From contig CP143946.1 of the NCBI GenBank assembly GCA_036419695.1, positions 1,510,001-1,574,000 on the forward strand: a stretch of DNA of 64,000 bases, given 5' to 3'. Both the position numbers and the translations under genes were made by a program. Below are positions 51,646 to 60,085 of this stretch, one piece after another; the stretch's first letter is position 1; each line of letters starts with the position of its first letter. The notes below the pieces were generated by a model. That model had not been told where the DNA came from, searched no databases, and was given only the letters and a program-made list of their open reading frames with translations. The DNA comes from [Clostridium] symbiosum. GTDB taxonomy: Bacteria; Bacillota; Clostridia; Lachnospirales; Lachnospiraceae.

Positions 51646-51658
51646 AATAAATTGGAGG
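51646..51658 (+). repeat. Cassette-boundary repeat, short half-site (R13)
   Basis: AATAAATTGGAGG directly after the DUF2695 stop codon and 26 bases before the next start. Confidence 0.5.
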
Positions 51659-51683
51659 TTTGGAATTTAGAGGACAACTCTTT

Positions 51684-51863
51684 ATGAAAATAAGAAGATT
51701 CCGTGCTTATGCAGAACAAGAAGATTTACAAAATATGTTTCAGGATGTTCAAGAAAAATTAGATATCTATTATGTACCGGCCTATTCTGATGCGGGGAGA
51801 GTTTCTTATGACCGCATTATGGATATTGAAAATCTGGGTGCTATCTTTCACGGTTCGAATTAG
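51684..51863 (+). pseudogene. N-terminal fragment of a solo gene
   Basis: ATG 51684 opens MKIRRFRAYAEQEDLQNMFQDVQEKLDIYYVPAYSDAG and stops after 59 residues (HGSN). The beginning reads like the N-terminus of a longer mixed alpha/beta protein and it breaks off before any recognisable domain. It is followed at 51991 by another truncated gene, so a deletion probably removed material between them. Confidence 0.45.
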
Positions 51864-51990
51864 GGGAATATGCGAATACTTATTTTCCTAAAAAACACGG
51901 AATGTCTTTGGCGGACGTATCAATGCCGGGGCGGTAATGGACAAGAGATAACAAGATACAGCGCTTTAGACGCGGGAAATTCAGCTTAAG

Positions 51991-52437
51991 GTGGGACAAA
52001 TGATCGACCAGGAGGCACTGGAAGGTAAAATCCAGGTGGAAGAATACATATATGAGATCGGAGAAGGGAAGAAACCTCACGGAGAAAAGATCGTACTGAC
52101 GCCCTCTTATCTGCTGCTATGCGGGGACAAAATGAAGGTGACGGCAATTCCGCGTGATAAGATTTACTGGATCTGCGCCCAGGTTGGCCAAAAGGGCGGC
52201 CCCTTTATTGTTCGGATTCTGATTTTCACTGAAAAGAAGATTTTCAATGTGACCGGAGTTGATATTGAACATGTAGAGCGCATTGCTGAGAAAATACATC
52301 AATACATGCCGGACAGTTTCAGTGATTATGATCCTTTTTTCCTGTCTTATGAATTAGAAAAACTCTATGCCAAAGACCGCGGAGAGTTTTTGACGTTCTA
52401 TGAGAAGGAAAAGAGAAAGCATGAAACAATACGGTGA
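51991..52437 (+). pseudogene. Truncated second copy of the PH-like membrane protein
   Basis: The frame from GTG 51991 covers IDQEALEGKIQVEEYIYEI through the C-terminus and aligns with residues from about 100 onward of the protein at 48804. Shared stretches include AIPRDKIYWICAQVGQKGGPFIV and SDYDPFFLSYELEKLYAKD. The two membrane helices are missing, so any product would be soluble. AAGGTGGG before it is not a convincing site. Either a decayed duplicate or a soluble variant. Confidence 0.6.
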
Positions 52438-52522
52438 GACATTAAGCAAACGGAATCAATCTATAACAAAGTAATGCAAGCAAAATGTTAAGTTTTGAAG
52501 TAAAAAGGGCAGGTGGAAAAAT

Positions 52523-52900
52523 ATGAAGGAAACAAAACTTGAAAAGCAGAAAGAGAACCTTGTAAAGATTGGTGCAATGGAAGAATCTGATACATTGATT
52601 GATTTTTTTCAGGCCGGCTATATTGAGCGCCTGATTGGAAAATGGGGTCAGTGGCAAAAGGGGTGGGCGTATTTCACAGAAGAACGTCTGATTGTGATAA
52701 CTGGGTTAATGGAAGAAAATATTATTATTCCGTATCAAAATATTCAGAAATTGGAAAAATGCTCCCAGGGCCTTATGCCGATAGGAATTGCGATTACCTA
52801 TGAGAACAGGGAAAACGGTGAAATCGTGACCGATAAAATTTCCATCACGAAGCGGGAGAGATGGATGGAATTTATGTCTGAACGATGTAAGGCAAAATGA
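52523..52900 (+). CDS. Small PH/GRAM-like domain protein
   Basis: A 125-residue protein with a beta-rich region WAYFTEERLIVITGLMEENIIIPYQNIQKLEKCSQGLMPIGIAITYEN that fits a PH/GRAM-like fold. No membrane segment. ATG follows GGCAGGTGG. Function unknown. It is one of several PH-like proteins in this window. Confidence 0.6.
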   Translation: MKETKLEKQKENLVKIGAMEESDTLIDFFQAGYIERLIGKWGQWQKGWAYFTEERLIVITGLMEENIIIPYQNIQKLEKCSQGLMPIGIAITYENRENGEIVTDKISITKRERWMEFMSERCKAK

Positions 52901-53270
52901 CAAGTTGTAATAGAGAATTATCGAGGCGGGATTGGACGTCGGAATGAACGCGAACCCCGTTAATTATAGACAAAGGCTGTTATGACAAAGTGTTCAAAAG
53001 TCATGGCAGTCTTTCTTATTATGTTTTTTCATAATATAAATAATTTTTAAGTTGAAAGATAGAGGGAGACAATACCTTTTTAGAACAGGAGATGAAAAGA
53101 ATCAAACAATTAAAGTAGTACATAACAGGATGTATAAAAACAACCAGAAGACGGCTGTATTTATTTTTGGCTGAGAGGGACACCAATGATTCGGACAGAA
53201 CATTTGTTCTGTTTTGCTATTGCACTCTTCATCACAGTCCTGTATAATAGGAACAGAAAGGAGCGTTTAC
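52901..53270. other. Intergenic region, terminator only
   Basis: About 370 bases. A likely terminator stem (AAAGGCTGTTATGAC at 52972-52986 with GTCATGGCAGTCTTT at 53000-53014, three mismatches, then a T-rich tail) is the only clear structure. No gene is supported. Confidence 0.5.
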
Positions 53271-53696
53271 GTGATACGGTTATTTGAGTTTCGGGATTTA
53301 GATAAAATAATGGAGATTTGGCTGGAGGGAAACCTGCAGGCCCATGCATTCATAGGGGAAGAACACTGGAAGCAGAACTATGAATCAGTTAAATCGGTTC
53401 TGCCAAATGCGGAAGTTTATGTGTATGAGGAAACGGGGGAGATTCTGGGATTCATTGGGATGGATGCCGACTATATTGCCGGATTATTTATAAAAGAAGA
53501 GTACCGGGGCAGGGGCATCGGCCGCCTGTTGATTGAGACTGCAAAGCAGAAACAGCGCCTTTCATTGCATGTATATGAAAGAAATTCTGGAGCAGTGGCA
53601 TTTTACCGGGCAGCGGGTTTCGAGATTCAACAGAGCATGACGGAGAAAGAGACAGGTGAGAAAGAATATCTGATGGTCTACGGTGAATCGGAATAG
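53271..53696 (+). CDS. GNAT-family N-acetyltransferase
   Basis: A 141-residue GNAT enzyme. The acetyl-CoA loop is in AGLFIKEEYRGRGIGRLLIETAK (R-G-R-G-I-G), and LHVYERNSGAVAFYRAAGFEI is the C-terminal signature, as in YjaB-like enzymes. Substrate unknown. GTG 53271 follows AAAGGAGCG; the longer frame from 53214 lacks a site. Confidence 0.88.
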   Translation: MIRLFEFRDLDKIMEIWLEGNLQAHAFIGEEHWKQNYESVKSVLPNAEVYVYEETGEILGFIGMDADYIAGLFIKEEYRGRGIGRLLIETAKQKQRLSLHVYERNSGAVAFYRAAGFEIQQSMTEKETGEKEYLMVYGESE

Positions 53697-53767
53697 AGGC
53701 CTGTTTGAAAAATTGCAGTAAAAGAACGATTTGCAAACCGATATTGCTTTTCGAGCGAATTCAGATG

Positions 53768-53941
53768 CCAGGTGTAAATCCGGCCCGAATAATCTGAAAA
53801 CGATTTGATGATGAAATTATTTCATATTTACAGGAATTAAAATGGTGGGACTGGCCGCCTGAGAAAATATTTATCAATCTTGAAGTTTTATGCAGCGGCG
53901 GCCTGGAACGGATACGGCACATTTCTGAGGAGGATAATTAA
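53768..53941 (+). pseudogene. C-terminal remnant of a CatB/Vat-like O-acetyltransferase
   Basis: In one frame, PGVNPARII, an in-frame TGA, and KRFDDEIISYLQELKWWDWPPEKIF can be read. This is the C-terminal end of the xenobiotic (CatB/Vat-type) left-handed beta-helix acetyltransferases, where GGNPAK-I-I-K-x-R-F and KWWDW are conserved. The hexapeptide-repeat body is missing. The remnant ends with TAA directly before the TTG of the second DUF1989 gene and contains that gene's GAGGAGG. Confidence 0.7.
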
Positions 53942-54520
53942 TTGAGTAAAGAATATATGATTCCGGCCTGCTCCGGGATAAAAATTGATGTCAGGGAAGG
54001 TCAAACGATAACAGTGATTGACATTGAGGGCGGCCAGGTAGTGGATTTTTTTGCAGAGGTAAAAGACAACGCAGATGAGTTTCTTTCAACCGGAGTAACG
54101 ATTGACTGCAACGAATCTTTGAAACTGAACATCGGTGATATTATTTATACAAATTTATACCGGCCCATGATAAAAATACTTTCTGATGATGTTGGGGAAC
54201 ATGATTTGCTCCATCCATGCTGCAGACCGGAGATGTATGATTTTTTCTATCATAATGGAAAAGGACACCCTAACTGCCTGGATAATATAAATAAGGCACT
54301 TGAAGAACAACGCGCCATTATCACACCGGTCAATTTGTTCATGCACACGAGAATTAACACCGACGGCAGTATTTCCGTGGAAAGACCGGTTTCCAAAGCG
54401 GGTGACAAGATTGTGCTGGAAGCGCGGATGGATATCAGGTTAGGGATTGCCGCCTGCAGTGTTTCTGAAAGCAAGTGCAACAGCGGAACATGCACTTCTG
54501 TTAAAGTTGTCATCGAGTAA
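53942..54520 (+). CDS. DUF1989 family protein, copy 2
   Basis: A 192-residue protein equal in length to copy 1 at 945, with the same Cys/His-rich centre (GEHDLLHPCCRPEMYDFFYHN). TTG start behind GAGGAGG. The codon use is more GC-rich than in copy 1, so they have diverged under different mutational regimes or arrived separately. Copy 1 stands behind a boundary half-site, copy 2 behind a broken acetyltransferase gene. The function is as unclear as for copy 1. Confidence 0.85.
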   Translation: MSKEYMIPACSGIKIDVREGQTITVIDIEGGQVVDFFAEVKDNADEFLSTGVTIDCNESLKLNIGDIIYTNLYRPMIKILSDDVGEHDLLHPCCRPEMYDFFYHNGKGHPNCLDNINKALEEQRAIITPVNLFMHTRINTDGSISVERPVSKAGDKIVLEARMDIRLGIAACSVSESKCNSGTCTSVKVVIE

Positions 54521-54604
54521 ATCAAATCCCGGTCGGTGGAACCGGGAAAACTGGATTTTCAGGGACTCTGAGTAAGCATTTAAAAAATATCGAGGAACCG
54601 TAAG

Positions 54605-55324
54605 ATGGGTAAAATATTGTTAGTAGAAGATAATCAAAATGCAGTAAAAAGGATCGCCGGGTATATCGGTAACATATCCCCCGAACTCAAAGTGATTTCT
54701 TTTTCTGAAGCCGGTGAGGCGCTGCGGTATGCCAGGGAAAACGAAGTTTCACTTTTTATTTTGGATATCCAGTTGGAGGATTATAAGGGAACACATCTGG
54801 CGAAGCAGATCCGTGAACTGCCGGAATATAAATATACGCCAATCATATTTGAAACAGCGCTGGCCGGGGAAGAACTTTCCGCTTACCGCGATGTGAAGTG
54901 TTACAGCTTCCTTATAAAACCGTTTGGCGAGGAAGAATTTACAGAGGCATTTTGTGATGCGATGGGTCTGTCTGAGCAGATAAACCGTCAGGGAAAGACA
55001 ATCCGGATTGAGCAAAAACAGTTTATTCTGGAATATACAGCGGCGGAAATCGTATACATTGAAGCTTTTGGCAAGAAACTGGCCATCCATACTAATAATC
55101 GTATGTCAGGTATGAAGGAAGACACTATTTCCGGCTATACATTGGCCGGAATGCTGGAGCTGCTTCAGGGCGCTTCTTTTGTGCAGTGCCATAAAAGCTA
55201 CCTTGTGAATACGGCTCATATCGACAGAATCGACAAGAGCGGAAGAAAAATTTTCTTAAAAGGAGTTATGGATGCCATCCCCGTTGGAAATAAGTATCAG
55301 TCCGTGCTGTGGGGGGAGTCATGA
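54605..55324 (+). CDS. LytTR-family response regulator
   Basis: A 239-residue regulator: receiver with E8/D9 and phospho-acceptor D54 (LFILDIQLED), Lys in LIKPFGEEEF, and a C-terminal LytTR domain (IRIEQKQFILEYTAAEIVYIEAFGKKLAIHT...FVQCHKSYLVNTAHID). Its stop overlaps the kinase start (ATGA). It is expected to control the ABC transporter genes downstream. LytTR sites (paired 9-bp direct repeats) were not identified by eye. Confidence 0.9.
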   Translation: MGKILLVEDNQNAVKRIAGYIGNISPELKVISFSEAGEALRYARENEVSLFILDIQLEDYKGTHLAKQIRELPEYKYTPIIFETALAGEELSAYRDVKCYSFLIKPFGEEEFTEAFCDAMGLSEQINRQGKTIRIEQKQFILEYTAAEIVYIEAFGKKLAIHTNNRMSGMKEDTISGYTLAGMLELLQGASFVQCHKSYLVNTAHIDRIDKSGRKIFLKGVMDAIPVGNKYQSVLWGES

Positions 55325-56643
55325 ATCCTGTATTCTATTTTGTGCTGGCGGGTTTAGACGCCGGAGCGCTGGCAGTTTGCTGCGAAGCAGTTTTTCAAAA
55401 AAGGCCGGAGGTAAAGGCAAAAGACCTTCTGCTTTTTCCCGTTTTACTGGTTCTGTGTATTGTACCGCGGATGAATTTTATTGCAGATGAAGGAGTAAGC
55501 GCCACGTTTTCGATACATGGGTTTGAAATAGTTCCGGTCAACAGTATCGTCGGTTTGCTGTTCCTGCTCTTTTCCGTACTGCTGCTCAACAGTATATTTT
55601 TCAGAGGAAGAGACAACGGTGATATTCTTAGTGGGACAATGGCAGTGTTTTCTCTTTATCTTTTGGTCCGCTGTCTGTGTGTTGCCGGGGCGGCTGTGTG
55701 CGGTGTTTCGGGCGCCTCTTTGTCCCTTGGAAGCCGCGCGCTGACCTTGCTCCTGATTCTATTGCCGCTTTACACGCCTTTTTATGGTCAGGTTCAGCAT
55801 CTGATCCAAACAGGGGGAATCGCGGTCTGGATTATATCGTCGGATATTGCATTTCTGCTGATGGCTGCGCTTACGGCTCTTTCTTTTCAGGCGGAGCAAT
55901 TTCTTTCTCATTTATGGTTGATTACAGTCTTTTTGCTGGCGATTCTGCTGCTGAACAGCATCCTGCTGTTTTGGCACCGGCGCAGAATACAGGAGCGGAA
56001 ACGAATTCATATGATTGAACAGTATGTCCCCATCGTGGAGGAACTGATCCTGCAGGTCAGGGCAAGACAGCATGAGTTCCAGAACCGTATTTTGGCGATT
56101 GAGGCTGCTGTGGCTTCCGCTGATACGTTGGAGGAGGCGCAAAGAGAGGTGACGGCCCTGACGGACGGTGTTGCCATCAACTCCAATGACCGGGAACTGC
56201 TCTCGTGTGACAGCAAGATCATAGCCGGAATGCTGTTTGGGAAAATAAAGCAGGCCGAAGCGGCGGGGATTCATATAGAATTGCAGTTACACGGCCTTTT
56301 TAAGAAAACTGCGGCACCGGAAACGGAATGGATTGAGGTAATCGGGATTTTACTGGATAATGCAATCGAGGCTTCACCCAAAGGAAGCGTAATTTATGTT
56401 ACAGGCAGAAAAAGCGGTGCGTATCTGGAACTGCTTGTTTCCAATCCGTTCCCGGCCATGTCGAATACAGAGTTTATGGCTCTGTTCCGGAAAGGGTTTA
56501 CAACCAAGGGCAGCCGGGAGGGGCACGGTTTTGGTTTGTATAATATACTGCGTATCACAGAGCGGTTTCACGGAAAGATCCTGACGCGCAATGAACAGGT
56601 TTCGGGAGAGAACTATGTTGTCTTCGGCGTCCTTCTTCCATGA
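55321..56643 (+). CDS. GHKL-type sensor histidine kinase (AgrC-like)
   Basis: A 440-residue kinase with six to seven membrane segments in its first 230 residues, as in peptide-sensing AgrC-like kinases. A probable phospho-acceptor His251 (RARQHEFQNRI) follows, then the N box at DNAIEAS (Asn347) and G box GFGLYN from residue 403. GHKL_5-type ATPase domain. Coupled to the response regulator by ATGA. Peptide or bacteriocin sensing is a family-based inference. Confidence 0.9.
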   Translation: MNPVFYFVLAGLDAGALAVCCEAVFQKRPEVKAKDLLLFPVLLVLCIVPRMNFIADEGVSATFSIHGFEIVPVNSIVGLLFLLFSVLLLNSIFFRGRDNGDILSGTMAVFSLYLLVRCLCVAGAAVCGVSGASLSLGSRALTLLLILLPLYTPFYGQVQHLIQTGGIAVWIISSDIAFLLMAALTALSFQAEQFLSHLWLITVFLLAILLLNSILLFWHRRRIQERKRIHMIEQYVPIVEELILQVRARQHEFQNRILAIEAAVASADTLEEAQREVTALTDGVAINSNDRELLSCDSKIIAGMLFGKIKQAEAAGIHIELQLHGLFKKTAAPETEWIEVIGILLDNAIEASPKGSVIYVTGRKSGAYLELLVSNPFPAMSNTEFMALFRKGFTTKGSREGHGFGLYNILRITERFHGKILTRNEQVSGENYVVFGVLLP

Positions 56644-56658
56644 TAAAAAGGTATGAAC

Positions 56659-56712
56659 GAGGGTTTTAAGGGAATAAATAACATTTTGTTCCCTTAAAAC
56701 CCTCTCTTATTT
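56659..56712 (+). terminator. Perfect 16-bp terminator hairpin
   Basis: GAGGGTTTTAAGGGAA (56659-56674) and TTCCCTTAAAACCCTC (56689-56704), 14-base loop, followed by TCTTATTT. It separates the two-component genes from the transporter genes. Confidence 0.8.
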
Positions 56713-56720
56713 CCAGACGG

Positions 56721-56749
56721 TTGAAGCACGGGCAGAACTCCGATATACT
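56721..56749 (+). promoter_or_regulatory. Promoter of the ABC exporter genes
   Basis: TTGAAG (56721-56726) and TATACT (56744-56749) with exactly 17-base spacing, 27 bases before the first permease start. The -35 box deviates from consensus, suggesting activator help, plausibly by the LytTR regulator. Confidence 0.7.
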
Positions 56750-56775
56750 GTGAAAAAAAGAAAGGAATGAGAGAT

Positions 56776-57537
56776 ATGCTTGAGTTAATAAGAAGTGAGT
56801 TCAAAAAAGTTTTCCTGCAGGTGCTCCTCACAACCGTTGTGTTAACTATTATCATGTGTGTTCTGACCGGAGTACTCTACCAAAACTATACCTTACACTA
56901 TGATTTGGAGGCATGGGAGGTGGGAACCGGGGTATTCTCCCTTCTTTATCCGCTGGTTGTAGTGATTCCTCTTTGCTGGAATCTGTATTATGAACGCAAG
57001 AATAATTTTCTTCTGTACATCGCGCCCAGGGTGCCGGTTAAAAAATATTTGACGGCGAAATGGACTGCTTATGCTCTGGGGGCATTTTGTATCATGGCGG
57101 TTCCCTATGTGCTGTGCGCGGTGTACGCAGTATATGTAAAAGCACCTGTGATTCCGCCGGAAACAAACACCTTTTCACATGTTTTCCAGAATTTGTTCGT
57201 TGAGTCTCCTATGCTCTATGCGGTTATTCTGTCCTGTTGGAGAGGGGGAATCGGGATTTTGGTAATGACTTTTGGCTTTACACTTGCCATGTACTGTAAA
57301 AATATATTTGTAATACTCACCGGGCCGTTTATGTATACGATTTTGGAAAATTTTATTATGTCAATTTTGAATATGGCGGAATATCGGTTAGTTGTTGCCT
57401 TCGACCCAACCTGTGTCAGTGACCGCGTGGTGACGGTTCTTTCGTTTTTTACAGGTCCGGTTCTGCTGCTTTGCGTCATTGGAGTGACGGCGTTCTTTTT
57501 TGCAAAAATCAGGAAAAATGCCGTGGTGTCCGTTTAA
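56776..57537 (+). CDS. ABC-2 type permease subunit (LanE/G-like)
   Basis: A 253-residue integral membrane protein with six membrane segments and no extracytoplasmic domain. The N-terminal MLELIRSEFKKVFLQ is typical of ABC-2 permeases of lantibiotic-immunity and bacitracin-type exporters. ATG 56776 has better spacing to AAAGGA than ATG 56767. First gene of the three-part exporter. Confidence 0.8.
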   Translation: MLELIRSEFKKVFLQVLLTTVVLTIIMCVLTGVLYQNYTLHYDLEAWEVGTGVFSLLYPLVVVIPLCWNLYYERKNNFLLYIAPRVPVKKYLTAKWTAYALGAFCIMAVPYVLCAVYAVYVKAPVIPPETNTFSHVFQNLFVESPMLYAVILSCWRGGIGILVMTFGFTLAMYCKNIFVILTGPFMYTILENFIMSILNMAEYRLVVAFDPTCVSDRVVTVLSFFTGPVLLLCVIGVTAFFFAKIRKNAVVSV

Positions 57538-57547
57538 AGAGGCTGTT

Positions 57548-59047
57548 ATGGAGGCGCTTACCAAAAAAAATCTCCGTTTATGGGGAGCCGGAAAAGCACT
57601 GGCCTTGTTTGCCGGATGCCTGCTCTTTTCCAGCGGCGGCCGATACACTGGTGGAATTTATTACGAACAGCATATTTTATCGGCAGTATCGGATCACTAC
57701 TATCTTACTTACTTTATGCTTCCTGTTTTACTGCTGAGCTGTTTTTCCTTTTTGGAGGACGATGAAGAAACCGTGATCCTGCGTTTTCAAAGCTATCATG
57801 CTTATTTTTTACGAAAATGGCTGGGAACCGGGGCGGGCGCCTTTTCACTGTGCGCCGTTCAAAGTGCGGCGGTTCTTCTGTCCGGCATGGGGCTTCCAAT
57901 GGGAAACCGGTGGGAACTCCCTGCGGGAGCGACGGCGGCAGAACTGTTTTCCGTGCTGCGGCAGTATTTTTCCACTCCGGTTCAGGCATTTGCGACGTTT
58001 ACTCTTTATCAGTTTTGCGGAAGTTTGATTATATTTGGGATCTGCATGTGGCTTGGACATTTCTGCGGCCGGAAATGGTCGGTCCGGCTGCTGCTTGCTC
58101 TTTATCTGTTTTCAGCTTTTTGGATAAAACTTCCTTCTATTCAGGACCTGCCGCTGACCGGGTTCAATCATCTGCTGATCCTGCACCACAATTTAGGCTC
58201 ACACGGCCGTTTTGCGGTTACGGGTTTTACTTTATTAATATTTGTTATAATCATTGCCGTAACGGTCCGATTTGGATGGAAGGGACGGATTTCCCTTCCG
58301 CAGTGGCGTATTTCTGGCATTGGCGTCTATTATATCCGTGAACTGGCTGCGGGACGGAATCTCCTGATTCTCAGTACCGTCGTTTTGGCCACGGCCCTTT
58401 ACAGAGGAGTTGGACTCCGGCTTACAGAGACTGGACCGGATTGGATTTATTCCCTGTTTGCCGGGCACGGGACAGGTTATTTCCGGGTCTTTCCATTTCT
58501 TGAAATGATGATTATGGTCGATGCGCCTCTCTATCTTCTGGCGTTTTTCGTGGAACAGACGGTAAGTGGACAATCTCTTTTTATTTCTCTGCGCGCGGTA
58601 AGCCGCAGGAAATTGATGCGGGGAATTCTGTCGGCCGGCACAATATTTCTCGCTGTCTACGCGCTTCTGTGGTTAACAGCGAGTGCTTTTACAATATGCG
58701 TCTTTGGATACGGAGCCGGGGAGATGGTATGGAGCCTGCTTCTGTATGCCGTTTTCATGCGTTTTCTTGATACTATGGTGCAGTATCTTGTCATGATGTG
58801 TATTTATGTTTTCTCTAAGCAGATCACAATCGGTTTTCTTGCGCTGATTGCAGGAAATCTGCTTTGCATGATACCTCAGCCATGGGTATCTTATCTGCCG
58901 TTTGGTTTATCTGGCCTGACGCGGATTGCGGAATTGAATTCCGGCGTGGGAATTCCGGCCGCCGCAGCTTTTGGATTGGAGTTATCTCTTGCCATACTGA
59001 TGCTTGTGTACTTGTTACTGTTTGGCTGTAAAAAAATACTGTATTAG
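57548..59047 (+). CDS. Large ABC-2 type permease-like membrane protein
   Basis: A 499-residue protein with about 12 membrane segments and short loops, starting 11 bases after the preceding permease gene. It has no ATP-binding motif. The topology resembles a fused pair of ABC-2 permease bundles. It should form the membrane channel with the smaller permease and the ATPase encoded downstream. The site before the ATG is weak (AAAGAGGC), so translation is probably coupled to the previous gene. Confidence 0.7.
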   Translation: MEALTKKNLRLWGAGKALALFAGCLLFSSGGRYTGGIYYEQHILSAVSDHYYLTYFMLPVLLLSCFSFLEDDEETVILRFQSYHAYFLRKWLGTGAGAFSLCAVQSAAVLLSGMGLPMGNRWELPAGATAAELFSVLRQYFSTPVQAFATFTLYQFCGSLIIFGICMWLGHFCGRKWSVRLLLALYLFSAFWIKLPSIQDLPLTGFNHLLILHHNLGSHGRFAVTGFTLLIFVIIIAVTVRFGWKGRISLPQWRISGIGVYYIRELAAGRNLLILSTVVLATALYRGVGLRLTETGPDWIYSLFAGHGTGYFRVFPFLEMMIMVDAPLYLLAFFVEQTVSGQSLFISLRAVSRRKLMRGILSAGTIFLAVYALLWLTASAFTICVFGYGAGEMVWSLLLYAVFMRFLDTMVQYLVMMCIYVFSKQITIGFLALIAGNLLCMIPQPWVSYLPFGLSGLTRIAELNSGVGIPAAAAFGLELSLAILMLVYLLLFGCKKILY

Positions 59048-59206
59048 AGCGTGTTTGAAAATTCATTTCCGCCATCTGCACGCCCCACTTCGCGGCATAT
59101 TTTGCCCCGATTCAGTCAGCGTAGCCCACTACGCCTCCTTCATCGGGGTAAAATCTCCCACAAAGTGTGACGTACATTTGACGGAAAGCAATTTTAAAAC
59201 ACGCTC
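59047..59206. mobile_element. 160-bp palindromic MITE-like element
   Basis: The ends GAGCGTGTTTGAAAATT and AATTTTAAAACACGCTC are inverted copies with one mismatch. The centre is also symmetric: CCCCGAT pairs with ATCGGGG, and CGTAG with CTACG around CCCA. The whole element folds into one long hairpin. It has no coding capacity. It starts at the last base of the permease stop codon and ends 14 bases before the ATPase start, so it would form a large structure in the operon mRNA. Confidence 0.75.
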
Positions 59207-59220
59207 AAGGAGGAAATGAT

Positions 59221-59898
59221 ATGAGTTCGTATCTCGAAATAAGAAATGTATCAAAACGATTCGGGCATAGAAAGGTTTTAGAAGAGGTATCGTTATCCGT
59301 GGAACGCGGAACGACGGTCGGCCTCGTCGGTGCCAACGGCAGCGGCAAATCGGTACTGTTTAAAATACTCTGCGGCTTTGAGAAACCCGATCAGGGCAGC
59401 GTCTACGTGCGCGGGAAGCAACTCGGTAAGAATGGCCGGGATTTTCCGGAAAATATAGGCGTGTTTATTAATTCACCAGGCTTTATCGGCATTTACAGTG
59501 GTTTTCAGAATCTTAAATTCCTGGCGGATATTCAGGGAAAGATTGGCGAAGAAGAAATTGAAGAGGCCATGGGCAAGGTTGGCCTTGACCCGGGAGATAA
59601 AACGAAAGTCGAGCATTACTCCCTCGGAATGAAGCAGAAATTAGGGCTTGCACAGGCCATCATGGAAGGCCAGGATATTCTGGTCCTGGATGAGCCGTTC
59701 AATGCCCTGGATTATAAAACGTATGAGGATGTTAAGACGATCATCCGTATGCTGAAAGCGGAGGATAAGACAATTTTTCTGACTTCACATCATTACAAAG
59801 ATATCGAGCAGCTGTGCGATCAGGTATATTTTATTGAGGAGGGACGGCTGGCTCCGATTACCGGGGAAATAGCAGAGCATTATCGGGAGCTGGGGTAA
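59221..59898 (+). CDS. ABC transporter ATPase of the peptide-exporter type
   Basis: A 225-residue ATPase with Walker A GANGSGKS at 37-44, a signature YSLGMKQK at 133-140 and Walker B ILVLDEPFNALD with D157 and E158. The LGMKQ form of the signature is typical of lantibiotic-immunity and bacitracin-resistance ATPases (LanF/BcrA group). ATG follows AAGGAGG, just after the palindromic element. Together with the two permeases it should expel peptide antibiotics or an own product; no peptide gene is visible nearby. Confidence 0.9.
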   Translation: MSSYLEIRNVSKRFGHRKVLEEVSLSVERGTTVGLVGANGSGKSVLFKILCGFEKPDQGSVYVRGKQLGKNGRDFPENIGVFINSPGFIGIYSGFQNLKFLADIQGKIGEEEIEEAMGKVGLDPGDKTKVEHYSLGMKQKLGLAQAIMEGQDILVLDEPFNALDYKTYEDVKTIIRMLKAEDKTIFLTSHHYKDIEQLCDQVYFIEEGRLAPITGEIAEHYRELG

Positions 59899-60085
59899 AA
59901 ACGGAGGAATAATATTTTGAAGTTATGATAGTTTTCGGATAGTTATGATATGAAATGAGTCGTTTGACATTTCCCTGCGCTGATATGAGAATGAAAAGAG
60001 CAGAAGCATGTATTAGAAAAACTTTGGTGGAAAAAGTCAGCCCGTCAAAGTGAAAGGATGGAAAAGGCAGGGGAACTGGGATGGC

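Noticed and set aside
914..51658. Repeats as a CRISPR array
   Set aside because: The repeat copies are separated by whole genes of variable length, not by 30-40 base spacers, and no cas gene is present.
57817..58341. Alternate-frame open reading frame within the large permease gene
   Set aside because: Shadow frame rich in Arg, Gly and Ser; the permease frame gives continuous membrane helices.
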